Positions 35,863 through 44,557 of a stretch of DNA of 64,000 nt are shown piece by piece. Both the position numbers and the translations under genes were made by a program. Below the pieces are notes generated by a model. That model ran no database searches, was not told the origin of the DNA, and saw nothing but the letters and a program-made list of their open reading frames with translations. Within the stretch, counting starts at the first letter, position 1. Every line of letters begins with the position of its first letter. The stretch lies in NCBI RefSeq assembly GCF_024294805.1, contig NZ_JANCLU010000001.1:412681-476680 (forward strand). Reading direction: 5' to 3'. The DNA comes from Alsobacter ponti (GTDB lineage Bacteria > Pseudomonadota > Alphaproteobacteria > Rhizobiales > Beijerinckiaceae).

Positions 35863-36708
35863 ATGCGGTTCGACGGCACCTCGTCCTATGTCGCCACGGA
35901 CGACCTGAAAGTCGCGGTCAACGCCGCCATCGTGCTGGAGCGTCCGCTGCTGGTGAAGGGCGAGCCCGGCACCGGCAAGTCCGTGCTGGCGGAGGAGATC
36001 GCCGCCGCGCTGGGCGCGCCGCTGATCACCTGGCACGTCAAGTCGACCACCCGCGCGGCGCAGGGCCTCTACGAGTACGACGCCGTGTCGCGCCTGCGCG
36101 ACAGCCAGCTCGGCGACCCGCGCGTCTCCGACATCGCCAACTACATCAGGCGCGGCAAGCTCTGGGAGGCGTTCGCCAGCGAGGCGCGCCCGGTGCTGCT
36201 GATCGACGAGATCGACAAGGCCGACATCGAGTTCCCGAACGACCTGCTGCTCGAGCTCGACCGCATGGAGTTCCACGTCTACGAGACCGGCGAGACGGTG
36301 CGCGCCGCGAAGCGGCCGATCGTCGTCATCACCTCCAACAACGAGAAGGATCTGCCGGACGCCTTCCTGCGCCGCTGCTTCTTCCACTACATCCGCTTCC
36401 CCGACGTCGAGACGATGGAGAAGATCGTCGAGGTGCATTATCCCGGCCTCAAGAAGCGCCTCGTCGCCGAGGCGCTGCGCCTGTTCTTCGAGGTGCGCGA
36501 GGTGCCCGGGCTGAAGAAGAAGCCCTCGACCTCCGAACTGCTCGACTGGCTGAAGCTGCTGATGGCCGAGGACATCGGCCCCGAGACGCTGCGCGAGCGC
36601 GACCCGAAGAAACTCATTCCCCCGCTGCACGGCGCGCTGCTCAAGAACGAGCAGGACGTCCACCTGTTCGAGCGCATCGCCTTCATGAGCCGGCGCGAGG
36701 CCAGGTAA
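35863..36708 (+). CDS. MoxR-type AAA+ ATPase (CoxD-like)
   Basis: A 281-residue AAA+ ATPase. Walker A is GEPGTGKS (33-40), Walker B is VLLIDEIDKAD (about 107-117), sensor 1 is VVITSNNEK, and an arginine finger follows in DAFLRRCFFHYIRFP. Start with GAAGGAGA upstream. This MoxR subgroup works with CoxE-like VWA proteins as a chaperone that inserts metals or remodels enzymes. Its partner here is probably the VWA protein at 32863-34038. A role in maturing the CoxL-like enzyme 31 kb away is possible but unproven. Confidence 0.92.
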   Translation: MRFDGTSSYVATDDLKVAVNAAIVLERPLLVKGEPGTGKSVLAEEIAAALGAPLITWHVKSTTRAAQGLYEYDAVSRLRDSQLGDPRVSDIANYIRRGKLWEAFASEARPVLLIDEIDKADIEFPNDLLLELDRMEFHVYETGETVRAAKRPIVVITSNNEKDLPDAFLRRCFFHYIRFPDVETMEKIVEVHYPGLKKRLVAEALRLFFEVREVPGLKKKPSTSELLDWLKLLMAEDIGPETLRERDPKKLIPPLHGALLKNEQDVHLFERIAFMSRREAR

Positions 36709-36753
36709 GAGGGGCGGACGCCGGCCCGGAGCGCCGGTGGGGAGGACACCAGC

Positions 36754-37263
36754 ATGCGTCGTCTCATCATTTTCCGCCACGCCAAGGCCGTGCCGCACGG
36801 CGCGGCGCCGGATTTCGACCGGGCGCTGGCCCAACGCGGGCTGGACGACGCCGAGGCGATGGGCCGGATGATGGCCGAGGAGCAGTTGCTGCCCGACCTC
36901 GCGCTGGTGTCTCCCGCGCTGCGCACGCGCCAGACCTGGGAGCGCGCCGCGCCGGCGCTCGGCCCGGTCGAGACGCGCGAGGAGGCGGCGATCTACAACG
37001 CCGAGACCGACGACCTGCTGCGGCTGGTGCGCGAGGCCCCGGCCAAGGTCCGCACGCTGGTGCTGGTGGGCCACAACCCCGGTGTCTCCGACCTGGCGCG
37101 CCGCCTCGTCGGCCACGGCGACCGCTACGCCTTCGCCCGGCTGCGCAAGAAATTCCCCACCGCCGCCATCGCCGTTATCGACTTCCCGGAGGACTGGCCG
37201 TCGGTCGCCGACGGCGCCGGCCGGCTCGATCGCTTCGTCGCGCCCGAGGGCGCGGTGGACTGA
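36754..37263 (+). CDS. SixA-type histidine phosphatase
   Basis: A 169-residue phosphatase of the histidine phosphatase superfamily. The catalytic RHA motif places the nucleophile at H9 (IIFRHAKA), and the second histidine lies in VGHNPGVSDLA. Length and motifs match the SixA group, which dephosphorylates Hpt domains or PTS proteins. It is 45 bp after the MoxR gene, with a GGGGAGGA site. The orphan Hpt protein at 21.7 kb is a conceivable substrate, without direct evidence. Confidence 0.9.
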   Translation: MRRLIIFRHAKAVPHGAAPDFDRALAQRGLDDAEAMGRMMAEEQLLPDLALVSPALRTRQTWERAAPALGPVETREEAAIYNAETDDLLRLVREAPAKVRTLVLVGHNPGVSDLARRLVGHGDRYAFARLRKKFPTAAIAVIDFPEDWPSVADGAGRLDRFVAPEGAVD

Positions 37264-37342
37264 CGGGCAGGGGAGGCCGCTCCGCGCTTGGCGGGCCGGC
37301 CCGCCTTCGCCATGATGCGCCCGCTTCGCCCCAGAGGATTCC

Positions 37343-38509
37343 ATGACCGTCATCGACCGCATCGCCGCCTTCCACGACGACCTCGCCGCCCTGCGGCGGG
37401 ATTTCCACGCCCACCCGGAGATCGGCTTCGAGGAGCACCGCACGTCCGACATCGTGGCGGCGAAGCTCGCCGAGTACGGGGTGGAGGTGCATCGCAACAT
37501 CGGCGGCACGGGCGTCGTGGGCGTGCTGCGCAACGGCAACTCGCACCGCAGCGTCGGCCTGCGTTCCGACATGGACGCGCTGCCGATCCACGAGGCCACC
37601 GGCAAGCCCTGGGCCTCGCTGAAGCCCGGCACGATGCACGCCTGCGGGCATGACGGGCACATGACCATGCTGCTCGGCGCGGCGCGCTACCTGGCCGAGA
37701 CGCGGGCCTTCGACGGCACGGTGCATTTCATCTTCCAGCCGGCCGAGGAGGGCCTGGGCGGCGCGAAGGCGATGCTGGCCGACGGGCTGTTCGAGCGCTT
37801 TCCCTGCGACGCCGTGTTCGGCATGCACAACGCGCCGGGCCTGGCCAAGGGCCGCTTCTCCATCCGCCCCGGCGCGATGATGGCGGGCGGCGCGTTCTTC
37901 GACATCGACGTCGCCGGGCGCGGCGCGCACGGGGCGCGGCCGGAGGCCTCGATCGACCCGGTGCTGGCGGCGGCGCACATCGCCACGGCGATCCAGTCGA
38001 TCGTGGCGCGCAACGTGCCGGCCACAGAGCACGCGGTGCTCAGCGTCACGGCGATCCACTCCGGCGACGCCTACAACGTCATTCCCGACTCGGCGCAGAT
38101 GCGCGGCACGGCGCGCTGCTTCAGCCATGCCGGCATGGACGTGCTGCGCCGGGGGCTGGAGCGCGTCGCGGTCAACGTCGCGGCGGGGCTGGGCGCGACG
38201 GCGGAGGTCGACTTCCGCGAGATCTTCGCGCCGGTGGTCAACGACCCCGCCGAGACGCAGGCCATCGCCGACGTCGCCGCCTCGCTGGTGGGCGACGACG
38301 CGGTGTCGCGCGAGCAGCCGCTGATCCTCGCCTCGGAGGATTTCTCCTACATGCTGGAGGCGCGGCCCGGCGCGTTCATCAATATCGGGCACGGCGACTC
38401 GGCCCAAGTCCACAACCCGGCCTACGATTTCGACGACGCGGTGATCCCGCTCGGCGCGAGCCTGTGGGCGCGGCTGGCGGAGGCGAAGCTCGGCCGCATG
38501 CCGGGCTGA
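37343..38509 (+). CDS. M20 family metallo-aminoacylase / amidohydrolase
   Basis: A 388-residue M20D-type hydrolase. Metal-site motifs are HPEIGFEEHRTS (about 27-38), RSDMDALPIHE, HACGHDGHM, PAEEGLGGAK and, near the C-terminus, ASEDFSYMLEARPG. It contains the usual catalytic and lid (dimerisation) domains. Relatives remove acyl groups from amino acids (hippurate or N-acetyl amino acids) in the cytoplasm; the exact substrate is open. It follows sixA by 79 bp and converges with the HAD phosphatase gene across a GC-rich hairpin (38530-38550). Confidence 0.9.
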   Translation: MTVIDRIAAFHDDLAALRRDFHAHPEIGFEEHRTSDIVAAKLAEYGVEVHRNIGGTGVVGVLRNGNSHRSVGLRSDMDALPIHEATGKPWASLKPGTMHACGHDGHMTMLLGAARYLAETRAFDGTVHFIFQPAEEGLGGAKAMLADGLFERFPCDAVFGMHNAPGLAKGRFSIRPGAMMAGGAFFDIDVAGRGAHGARPEASIDPVLAAAHIATAIQSIVARNVPATEHAVLSVTAIHSGDAYNVIPDSAQMRGTARCFSHAGMDVLRRGLERVAVNVAAGLGATAEVDFREIFAPVVNDPAETQAIADVAASLVGDDAVSREQPLILASEDFSYMLEARPGAFINIGHGDSAQVHNPAYDFDDAVIPLGASLWARLAEAKLGRMPG

Positions 38510-38529
38510 AGCGCGGGCGCGGCGCGGGA

Positions 38530-38550
38530 GCGGCGCGCGCCTTGCGCCGC
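38530..38550. terminator. GC hairpin between convergent genes
   Basis: A perfect 7-bp stem GCGGCGC/GCGCCGC with a 7-base loop separates the M20 and HAD genes. There is no T-run, so terminator function is uncertain. Confidence 0.3.
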
Positions 38551-38562
38551 GCCCCCCGCCGC

Positions 38563-39564
38563 TCACTTGTCGAAGGCGAAGATCGTCTTCCAGTCGTCCT
38601 TCATGCTCACCACCGTCCAGCGGTTGACGGCGGCGGCCTCGAGCGCTTTGGCGATGCCGCCGAACTGCGCCTGGTTATCGTAGGCGTATTCGCGTCCCGC
38701 GTCGGTGTGGTGGATGAGCATGCCCAGGCCTCGGCGGCCGGACATCGTGGCCCATTGCAGCATCTCGATGTCGCCGTCGGAGTTGCCGAAGGCGGCGATC
38801 GGTCGCGCGCCGATGCGGGCGGCGATGCCGACCGGCTTGCCGGGGCCGTCGTCGATGAACTCGACCTGCGGCAGGCGGAACAGCTCCGGCCGGCCGTCGC
38901 GCATCTGGAACCGCGTCTTGATGATCGAGCCGATCACCTGCTCGGTCGGCACGCCGTAGACGCGCTCCGTCCACGGCCGCATGAACTCCACGCCGCCGCC
39001 CGACACGATGTAGGTCTTGAAGCCGTTGGCGCGCAGATAGGCCATCAGCTCCACCATCGGCTTGTAGGCGAGGTCGGTGTAGGGCCGATCGAAGCGCGGG
39101 TGGCGGGCCTTGGCGATCCAGTCCTCGACGATGCGCGAGAACTCGGCCGCCGTCATGCCGGCGTGGCTCGCCATCAACAGCTCGACGCCGCCGCGCTCGC
39201 CGCTCGCCATCAGCGCGGCCATGTCGCCCTCCAGCACGGCCTTGAAGGGCTGCTTGTCCTTCCAGTCCGGGTTGGCGGGCGCCAGCGCCTTGATGCGGTC
39301 CAGCGCGAAGACGAGCTGGGTGTAGACGGGCTGCTCGGGCCACAGCGTGCCGTCATTGTCGAAGGTGGCGATGCGCTCGGCCGGAGGCACGAAGTCCGGG
39401 CCGCCCGGAGTGGTCACCGCGGCGACGAAGTCGACGATGGCCTTCTTGGCCGGGCCGTCGTTCCACGAGGCCAGCGGGTCGGCGGTCTGCGCCGAAGCGG
39501 GGGCCAGCGCCGCGAACGCGACGAGAGCGAGCGCAAGGCCGGCCCTGAAGATCGAACGGAACAT
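38563..39564 (-). CDS. Exported HAD-superfamily phosphatase
   Basis: A 333-residue HAD hydrolase with a cleavable signal peptide (likely cut after ASA at 26). Motif I is FDNDGT with nucleophile D69 and acid D71, motif II lies in YIVSGGG, and motif IV is FGNSDGDIEML. It resembles phosphoserine-phosphatase-like secreted proteins; the substrate is unknown. The ATG at 39564 has GGAGGGG upstream, and the open frame before it is non-conserved. It lies 62 bp downstream of an exported arylsulfatase on the same strand, so both may release sulfate or phosphate from periplasmic esters. Confidence 0.87.
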   Translation of the reverse strand: MFRSIFRAGLALALVAFAALAPASAQTADPLASWNDGPAKKAIVDFVAAVTTPGGPDFVPPAERIATFDNDGTLWPEQPVYTQLVFALDRIKALAPANPDWKDKQPFKAVLEGDMAALMASGERGGVELLMASHAGMTAAEFSRIVEDWIAKARHPRFDRPYTDLAYKPMVELMAYLRANGFKTYIVSGGGVEFMRPWTERVYGVPTEQVIGSIIKTRFQMRDGRPELFRLPQVEFIDDGPGKPVGIAARIGARPIAAFGNSDGDIEMLQWATMSGRRGLGMLIHHTDAGREYAYDNQAQFGGIAKALEAAAVNRWTVVSMKDDWKTIFAFDK

Positions 39565-39626
39565 CTCGACCCCTCCCCAGCGTCCAGGGGAGCGGCCCCG
39601 GCGCGAGGGCGGGGCCGCTTGTTGCG

Positions 39627-41282
39627 TCAGTTGCCGGTCGGCAGCGGGATGCGCACGCCTTCGCGCCCGAGCTGCTCGCGGACCCACTGGAACCGCTCGT
39701 ACTGCGAGATCTCCACCGGGCCGCTGTAACTCTCGCTCTGCTGCTTGCGCGGCGGGTACTTGATGTAGGTCTGCATCAGCTCGCGGATGGCGCCGCTGAT
39801 GGTGACCATCGTCCAGGTGCGCTCGGTGTAGTTGTTCATGAAGATGTCGTAGCGCTCCTGCGGGTCCTGCCAGAGGTCGAACACCTGCGGCACGGTGGCG
39901 ACGTATTTCTGCGCGCCCTTCCAGCCGAGATTGCTGTCGACCGCCAGACCGCCGGTGGCCGCGCCGTCGTCGCCGCGCAGGTTGAACACCGCCTTGTAGT
40001 TGCCGACGCGGGCGGCGCCGGGCGTCAGCTCGTTCTCGGTGAAGTAGAACCAGCTCTTGCGCGCCGACTTGCCGGTTCCCAGCAGCACAGGGGACATGTC
40101 GAAGCTGTCGAAGATGATCGGCTCACCGGCGCGGTCCTTCTCGGGCAGCTTGAGGCCGGCGACGGAAGCGAAGGTCGCCATCAGGTCGAGCCCGCCGACG
40201 ATGTCGTGGTTCCGGGTCTGCGGCTTCACCTTGCCGGGCCACACCGCGATGGCGGGAACGCGGTTGCCGCCGTCGCGCACGGTGCCCTTGGTGCCGCGGA
40301 ACGGCGTGTAGCCGGCGTCGGGATACACGTCCTGCCAGGCGCCGTTGTCGGTGGTGTAGAACACCAGCGTGTTCTTATCGAGCCCGGTGGCGCGCAATTT
40401 GTCCATGATGCGGCCGATGCGCGTGTCCAGCTCGACGACGCTGTCGGCGTACTTGGACTTCGACATCGACTTCTTGTCGAACTCCGGCGCCGGCAGGTTG
40501 GGCTGGTGGACCTTCATGAAGTTGACGTTGATGAAGAAGGGCTGGCTGCCCTTCGCCGCGTCGTCGAGGAACTCCAGCGCCGCCTTCTCGACATAGCCGT
40601 CGAAGAACGGGATGCCGACCACGCCCGGCTTTCCGTCCACGGTGGGCGTGTCGACGTACTGGCCGTTGATCTTGAAGTCCTCCACCACGGGCTGTCCGGC
40701 GAGGCCGGAGAGCGCGCCCTTGGTGATGCGCTGGAACATGGCGCGCAGATCGGGGTCCATGTCGGGGAACCACGTCGCGTCGCCATAGGTGTAGGCGTTG
40801 AGGTGGTAGAGCCCGGCATACTTCATCACGTCGTAGCCCTGGGCGTTGGGCAGCGCATAGTCCGCCTCGCCCAGGTGCCACTTGCCGGTGAAGTAGGTCT
40901 TGTAGCCGCCCTGCTTGAGCACGGAGGCCAGCGTCCACTCGGCGGCGGGCAGGCCGCCGCCCTCGCCCTGGAACGCGACGGTGGTCATGCCGCTGCGGTT
41001 GGGGATGCGGCCGGTCTGCATGGCGGCGCGGCCGGGCGTGCAGCTCGGCTGGGCGTAGAACGAGAAGAAGGTCATGCCCTCGTTCGCCAGCCGGTCGATG
41101 CTGGGCGTCGGCATGCCGCGTCCCTCGCCGCCGCCATAGGGGCCGAGGTCGCCGTATCCGGTGTCGTCGGAGACGATGAGCAGGATGTTGGGCTTGGGCT
41201 GCTGCGCCCGCGCCCCGCCGGCTCCGAGAACGATGAGGCCCGCGGCCAACGCGGTCGAGAGTCTCGCGAGGGATAATGCCAT
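39627..41282 (-). CDS. Exported arylsulfatase
   Basis: A 551-residue sulfatase with a signal peptide (cut near ARA, 24-26). The formylglycine motif C81-T-P-G-R85 fits CxPxR, and metal ligands D39-D40 lie in IVSDDTGYGDLG. Further family segments are GKWHLGEADYALP and FYTTDNGAW. The cysteine must be converted to formylglycine by an FGE-type enzyme, which is not in the window. The ATG at 41282 has AGGAGA upstream. The product should hydrolyse sulfate esters in the periplasm. Confidence 0.92.
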   Translation of the reverse strand: MALSLARLSTALAAGLIVLGAGGARAQQPKPNILLIVSDDTGYGDLGPYGGGEGRGMPTPSIDRLANEGMTFFSFYAQPSCTPGRAAMQTGRIPNRSGMTTVAFQGEGGGLPAAEWTLASVLKQGGYKTYFTGKWHLGEADYALPNAQGYDVMKYAGLYHLNAYTYGDATWFPDMDPDLRAMFQRITKGALSGLAGQPVVEDFKINGQYVDTPTVDGKPGVVGIPFFDGYVEKAALEFLDDAAKGSQPFFINVNFMKVHQPNLPAPEFDKKSMSKSKYADSVVELDTRIGRIMDKLRATGLDKNTLVFYTTDNGAWQDVYPDAGYTPFRGTKGTVRDGGNRVPAIAVWPGKVKPQTRNHDIVGGLDLMATFASVAGLKLPEKDRAGEPIIFDSFDMSPVLLGTGKSARKSWFYFTENELTPGAARVGNYKAVFNLRGDDGAATGGLAVDSNLGWKGAQKYVATVPQVFDLWQDPQERYDIFMNNYTERTWTMVTISGAIRELMQTYIKYPPRKQQSESYSGPVEISQYERFQWVREQLGREGVRIPLPTGN

Positions 41283-41732
41283 CTGACGTCTCCTGTCGGG
41301 CGTGACGCCCGTCCACGACCCCGTGCACGCGCAGCCCGTCGCCCGACCGGGCCGGCGGCGCTGGGCCATTGAGCCTTCACTCGCGCGGACCGTCGTTGAT
41401 ATAAGTCATTCAGAACGTCGCGTTACGTAAAGTGACGTCAGCTCCCCCATCCGCCCACCGCCGGAGACATCCTCGCCCGCGGCGACCCCCGTTTCGGAAA
41501 TCCCTCTCCAAGGCGACCGCCCCGGGGCGGTGACCCCTCGTCGGGGTGCTCGGCCCGGCGTGGCGCCGCGCGGCACGGGGCGGGCGGCGGGCCTGGTCGG
41601 CAGCAGGTCGTTCAGCGGTCTTGCGGCGGCGGGGCGAAGCGCCATTTAGGCGTGACGTCGCGCCGGAGGGACTTCATTGTTCCGGGGCGCTCAGCGCGCC
41701 CGGCCGGGGACGGCCACGAAACGGAGACGCCG
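41283..41732. other. Gene-free region between divergent genes
   Basis: These 450 bp separate arylsulfatase from the DUF6665 gene and must contain both promoters. I see GC-rich inverted segments (about 41515-41600) and an isolated AT-richer patch (41395-41430), but no consensus promoter and no protein-like frame. Confidence 0.5.
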
Positions 41733-42086
41733 ATGTCGTTGCGGATGCCCCAGAGCCTATATGGCGGCGCGCGCCAGCAGACCGGGGTGAACGTGCTCGA
41801 GGTCGAGATCGCGCAGCAGAAGGCGCAGACCCTGGGCGACCTCGGCCGAGGCCTCGAACTGGCGCTGTCGCGCCTCGCCGCCTTCGACGCGCAGGCCGCT
41901 CCCAATGCCGAAGCGGGGCCCGCCGTCGACGCCGCCCGCGCCGCCTTGCTCGACGCCGCCGCCGACCGCGCCTGGACCTTCATGATCCAGCGCGAACTCT
42001 GCGGCCTGCGCAACTGGGACGCCGTCGTCAAATCCTACGCCATCCCCCGCGCCGTCCTGAACCGCATGGGCAAGGTGGGCCGGTAG
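41733..42086 (+). CDS. DUF6665 family protein
   Basis: A 117-residue protein matching the alphaproteobacterial DUF6665 pattern: N-terminal SLRMPQSLYGG, then GVNVLEVEIAQQKAQTLG, a central helical region, and a C-terminal AWTFMIQRELCGLRNW plus YAIPRAVLNRMG segment. No function is established. It is cytoplasmic with no signal or membrane segment. The ATG at 41733 has ACGGAGA upstream; the longer frame starting at 41652 is less likely. It is followed directly by a dispersed repeat and a convergent MFS gene. Confidence 0.8.
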   Translation: MSLRMPQSLYGGARQQTGVNVLEVEIAQQKAQTLGDLGRGLELALSRLAAFDAQAAPNAEAGPAVDAARAALLDAAADRAWTFMIQRELCGLRNWDAVVKSYAIPRAVLNRMGKVGR

Positions 42087-42412
42087 GGGCCTCACCCCCC
42101 GCGTGGCCCCAAAGGGCGGACAAAGTCCGCCCGTCCCCGGAATGCCGGAGCGCCAGCGCAAAGGGCGGACAAAGTCCGCCCGTCCCCGGAATGCCGGAGC
42201 GCCAGCGGAGGCAGGTCCGGGGTCCAGCGCATGGATGCTGCCGCGAAGCGGCGCTTCACAAGTCTTTTCCATCAGGACGCGCTGACGCGCGACATGGTGC
42301 GCTGGGTCCCGGATCCGGTTCCGCTTCGCTGCACCGGTCCGGGAACGGGCGGGCCGGAGGCCCGCCTCGGACATCGGCCTATCAGCACACCATTCGGGGC
42401 GTCGCCCCTCCC
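42087..42412. other. Gene-free region holding the second repeat copy
   Basis: These 326 bp between the convergent DUF6665 and MFS genes are almost wholly repeat copy 2 (42114-42364). No gene or clear terminator is seen apart from palindromes within the repeat. Confidence 0.6.
42114..42364. repeat. Dispersed intergenic repeat, copy 2, with duplicated 5' unit
   Basis: 42163-42364 (202 bp) matches 32626-32826 closely. Here the first 49 bp occurs twice in tandem (42114 and 42163), each starting GGGCGGACAAAGTCCGCCC, itself an inverted repeat. The element ends in GGGCGGGCCGGAGGCCCG, also palindromic. Confidence 0.82.
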
Positions 42413-43546
42413 TCACCCCCGCGCCGCGCGGCGGGAGGCGAGGGGGACGAGGGCGGTGAGGGCGGCGAGGAGGCCGAAGGCGACGGGGAGGGAGGCGGCG
42501 TGGGCGGCGAAACCCATGGCGGCCGGGCCGGCGAGGACGCCCGCATAGCCGGTGGTGGTGACCGCCGCGATGGCCATGCCGGCCGGCATCGCCGTCTGGC
42601 GGCCGGCGAGGCTGAACAGCACCGGCACGAGGTTGGACGCCCCCAGCCCGATGAGCGCGAAACCGGCCAGCGCCAGCGCCGCCACCGGCGCGGCGAGCAG
42701 CAGCGCGAAGCCCAAAACGGCCAGCAGGCCGCCCCACAGCAGCACGCGTCGATCCCCCAGCGCGGCGACCACGCGGTCTCCCGCCAGCCGGCCGAACGTC
42801 ATCGCCACGGCGAACAGCATGTAGCCGAGCCCGCCCTGCGCGGCCGCGAGCAGGCCGGCCTCCACCACCAGCAGGGCGCTCCAGTCCAGCACCGCGCCCT
42901 CGACCAGGAAGCAGATCGCCGCCAGCGCCGCCAGCAGCAGCACGTGGCCGCGCGGGGCGACGAAGGCGGCGGGCTCGCCGCCGCGCGCCCGCAGCAGGCG
43001 CGGCCAGGCGACCGCCATCGCCACGCCGACCACCGCCGCGCCGCCGAGCGCCGCCGCCAAAGGCGACGCGCCCGCCGACAGCGCCAGCGTGACGCCGCCC
43101 GCGCCGACGAAGCCGCCGACGCTGAACTGCGCGTGGAAGCCGGACATCAGCGGCCGGCGCGCCGCGCGCCCCACCTCGACCGCGTGGACGTTCATCGCCA
43201 CGTCGAGCGTGCCCAGCGCCGCGCCGAAGCCGAGCAGGGCGAGCGCCAGCCAGGCGGGGCCGGTCGCCGCCGCCAGCGCCGGCAAGAACAGCACCAGGCC
43301 GAAGCCGCCGGCCAGCATCATCGGCTTGCCGCCCCAGCGCGCCGCCAGCCAGCCGGTGAGCGGCATGGCGACGATGGAGCCCACGCCCAGGCACAGCAGC
43401 AGCAGGCCGAGCATGGCGTCGTCGGCCCCGACATTGGCTTTCGCGAACGGCACCAGCGGCGCCCAGCAGGCCAGCGCGAACCCGGCGGCGAAGAACGACA
43501 GCCGGGTGGCGAGGCGGGTGCTGGGACTGTCGGCGGAGGCGGTCAC
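42413..43546 (-). CDS. MFS transporter
   Basis: A 377-residue major facilitator protein with about eleven to twelve membrane helices. The loop 2-3 motif appears as GWLAARWGGKPMM (about 63-75). It resembles YbjJ/sugar-type MFS efflux proteins by length and by the PFAKANVGADD segment after helix 1, but the substrate is unknown. It stands alone on the minus strand, upstream of flaF1 by position but transcribed away from the window's right side. The 222 bp between it and flaF1 holds no visible gene. Confidence 0.87.
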   Translation of the reverse strand: MTASADSPSTRLATRLSFFAAGFALACWAPLVPFAKANVGADDAMLGLLLLCLGVGSIVAMPLTGWLAARWGGKPMMLAGGFGLVLFLPALAAATGPAWLALALLGFGAALGTLDVAMNVHAVEVGRAARRPLMSGFHAQFSVGGFVGAGGVTLALSAGASPLAAALGGAAVVGVAMAVAWPRLLRARGGEPAAFVAPRGHVLLLAALAAICFLVEGAVLDWSALLVVEAGLLAAAQGGLGYMLFAVAMTFGRLAGDRVVAALGDRRVLLWGGLLAVLGFALLLAAPVAALALAGFALIGLGASNLVPVLFSLAGRQTAMPAGMAIAAVTTTGYAGVLAGPAAMGFAAHAASLPVAFGLLAALTALVPLASRRAARG

Positions 43547-43768
43547 ATTGGTCTCCGGGCTGCGGAAGGGCCGACCCTTGCAGCACGAAACGCGCGCCGC
43601 CGGAAGCCCCGGCGGGCATATGAGAGCGGCGACGGACGGGGAGCGGGAGCGGAATTCGACCGGAAGTCGCGATCGAGGCGGACGAAGGCGCGGAAGATGC
43701 GATCGAGGCGGAATTTTCGCGTGGAGTTTGGGCCTGAAGACGGCGGTTTCCGGCCGCTTCCAGTGGAA

Positions 43769-44137
43769 CTACGCGGCGTTGCCGCGCAGGCCGGCGGCGA
43801 GGTCGCGGTTGATCTTGATGAGGATGGCGAGGCTCTGCGGGCCCGAATTGGGACCGATCGCGAAAGTCCTGTTGAAGATGAAAAGCGCCAGGTTGGCGAT
43901 GTTCTCGCGGATATGCTTGGGCTGCGGATTGTCCGGCCCGGCGGCCGAGGCGGCCAGCACCGTCCACAGCTTGCGATTGTAGCTCAGTGCGGCGTCCAGG
44001 CCGGGCAGTCGGTTGTCGAAGTCGTCGGCGACGTACTGGAGTTGCGCGGCGGCCTTGATGAGAAGGCTGGCCTCCAGCTCGCGGGGAGCGATGGCCTCGC
44101 GCGAAACCTTCGCGTAGGCGCTAGCGGCGTGCTGCAT
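43769..44137 (-). CDS. flaF: Flagellar biosynthesis regulator FlaF (copy 1)
   Basis: A 122-residue FlaF protein: AASAYAKVSREAIAPRELEA at the N-terminus, LWTVLAAS in the middle, and a C-terminal ALIKINRDLAAGL-like segment. FlaF works with FlbT in alphaproteobacteria to couple flagellin synthesis to hook assembly; it promotes flagellin translation or secretion. Its start overlaps the flbT end by 17 bp. Both follow flagellin A, so the three form one minus-strand module. Confidence 0.9.
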   Translation of the reverse strand: MQHAASAYAKVSREAIAPRELEASLLIKAAAQLQYVADDFDNRLPGLDAALSYNRKLWTVLAASAAGPDNPQPKHIRENIANLALFIFNRTFAIGPNSGPQSLAILIKINRDLAAGLRGNAA

Positions 44138-44513
44138 AAGACATCAGCTCCAATTCATAATCGATCAATTTTTTGGTCACTTTCAATGCCTTATAGAAGT
44201 CTCCACTTAAGATCTGGTTATTGATCTCGGAGATGATCGGCAGCGCCGTGGGCGCGGCCTCGAGAAATTCCCGAACAAGGTTGAAATAGACTTCGTGGTG
44301 GGAGCCGATGTCGTCGGACAGGTACATGAGCTGCACGCTCAGGTAGATCTTCTTCGCCGGGGTGTCGGCCGTCTCGGCGGTCAGGATGTCCTTTTCGCGC
44401 AGGATCGGCGCGTGCCCGTCGATGAAGAAGCGGATGCGGCTGTCGCTGTTGGTGATGACGACGTTGCCGACGATGATGAGCTCGTGCGGCTTGAGCTCGA
44501 CCTTGAGGGCCAT
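44121..44513 (-). CDS. flbT: Flagellar biosynthesis repressor FlbT
   Basis: A 130-residue FlbT protein with the family start LKVELKPHELIIVGN and the SRIRFFIDGHAPILRE and YLSVQLMYL segments. In Caulobacter FlbT binds the flagellin mRNA leader and promotes its decay until the hook is complete. It lies 44 bp after flagellin A and overlaps flaF1. Its 3' part is locally less GC-rich than its neighbours (around 44140-44220). Confidence 0.93.
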   Translation of the reverse strand: MALKVELKPHELIIVGNVVITNSDSRIRFFIDGHAPILREKDILTAETADTPAKKIYLSVQLMYLSDDIGSHHEVYFNLVREFLEAAPTALPIISEINNQILSGDFYKALKVTKKLIDYELELMSYAARR

Positions 44514-44557
44514 GGCTTTCCTCTCCGCCGGCCGCGCCCGGCGGCCGAAAAAGCGAG

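Noticed and set aside
42103-42285. Short open frames within the dispersed repeats (also 32505-32696)
   Set aside because: Their peptides reflect the palindromic repeat, have no ribosome site, and differ between copies.
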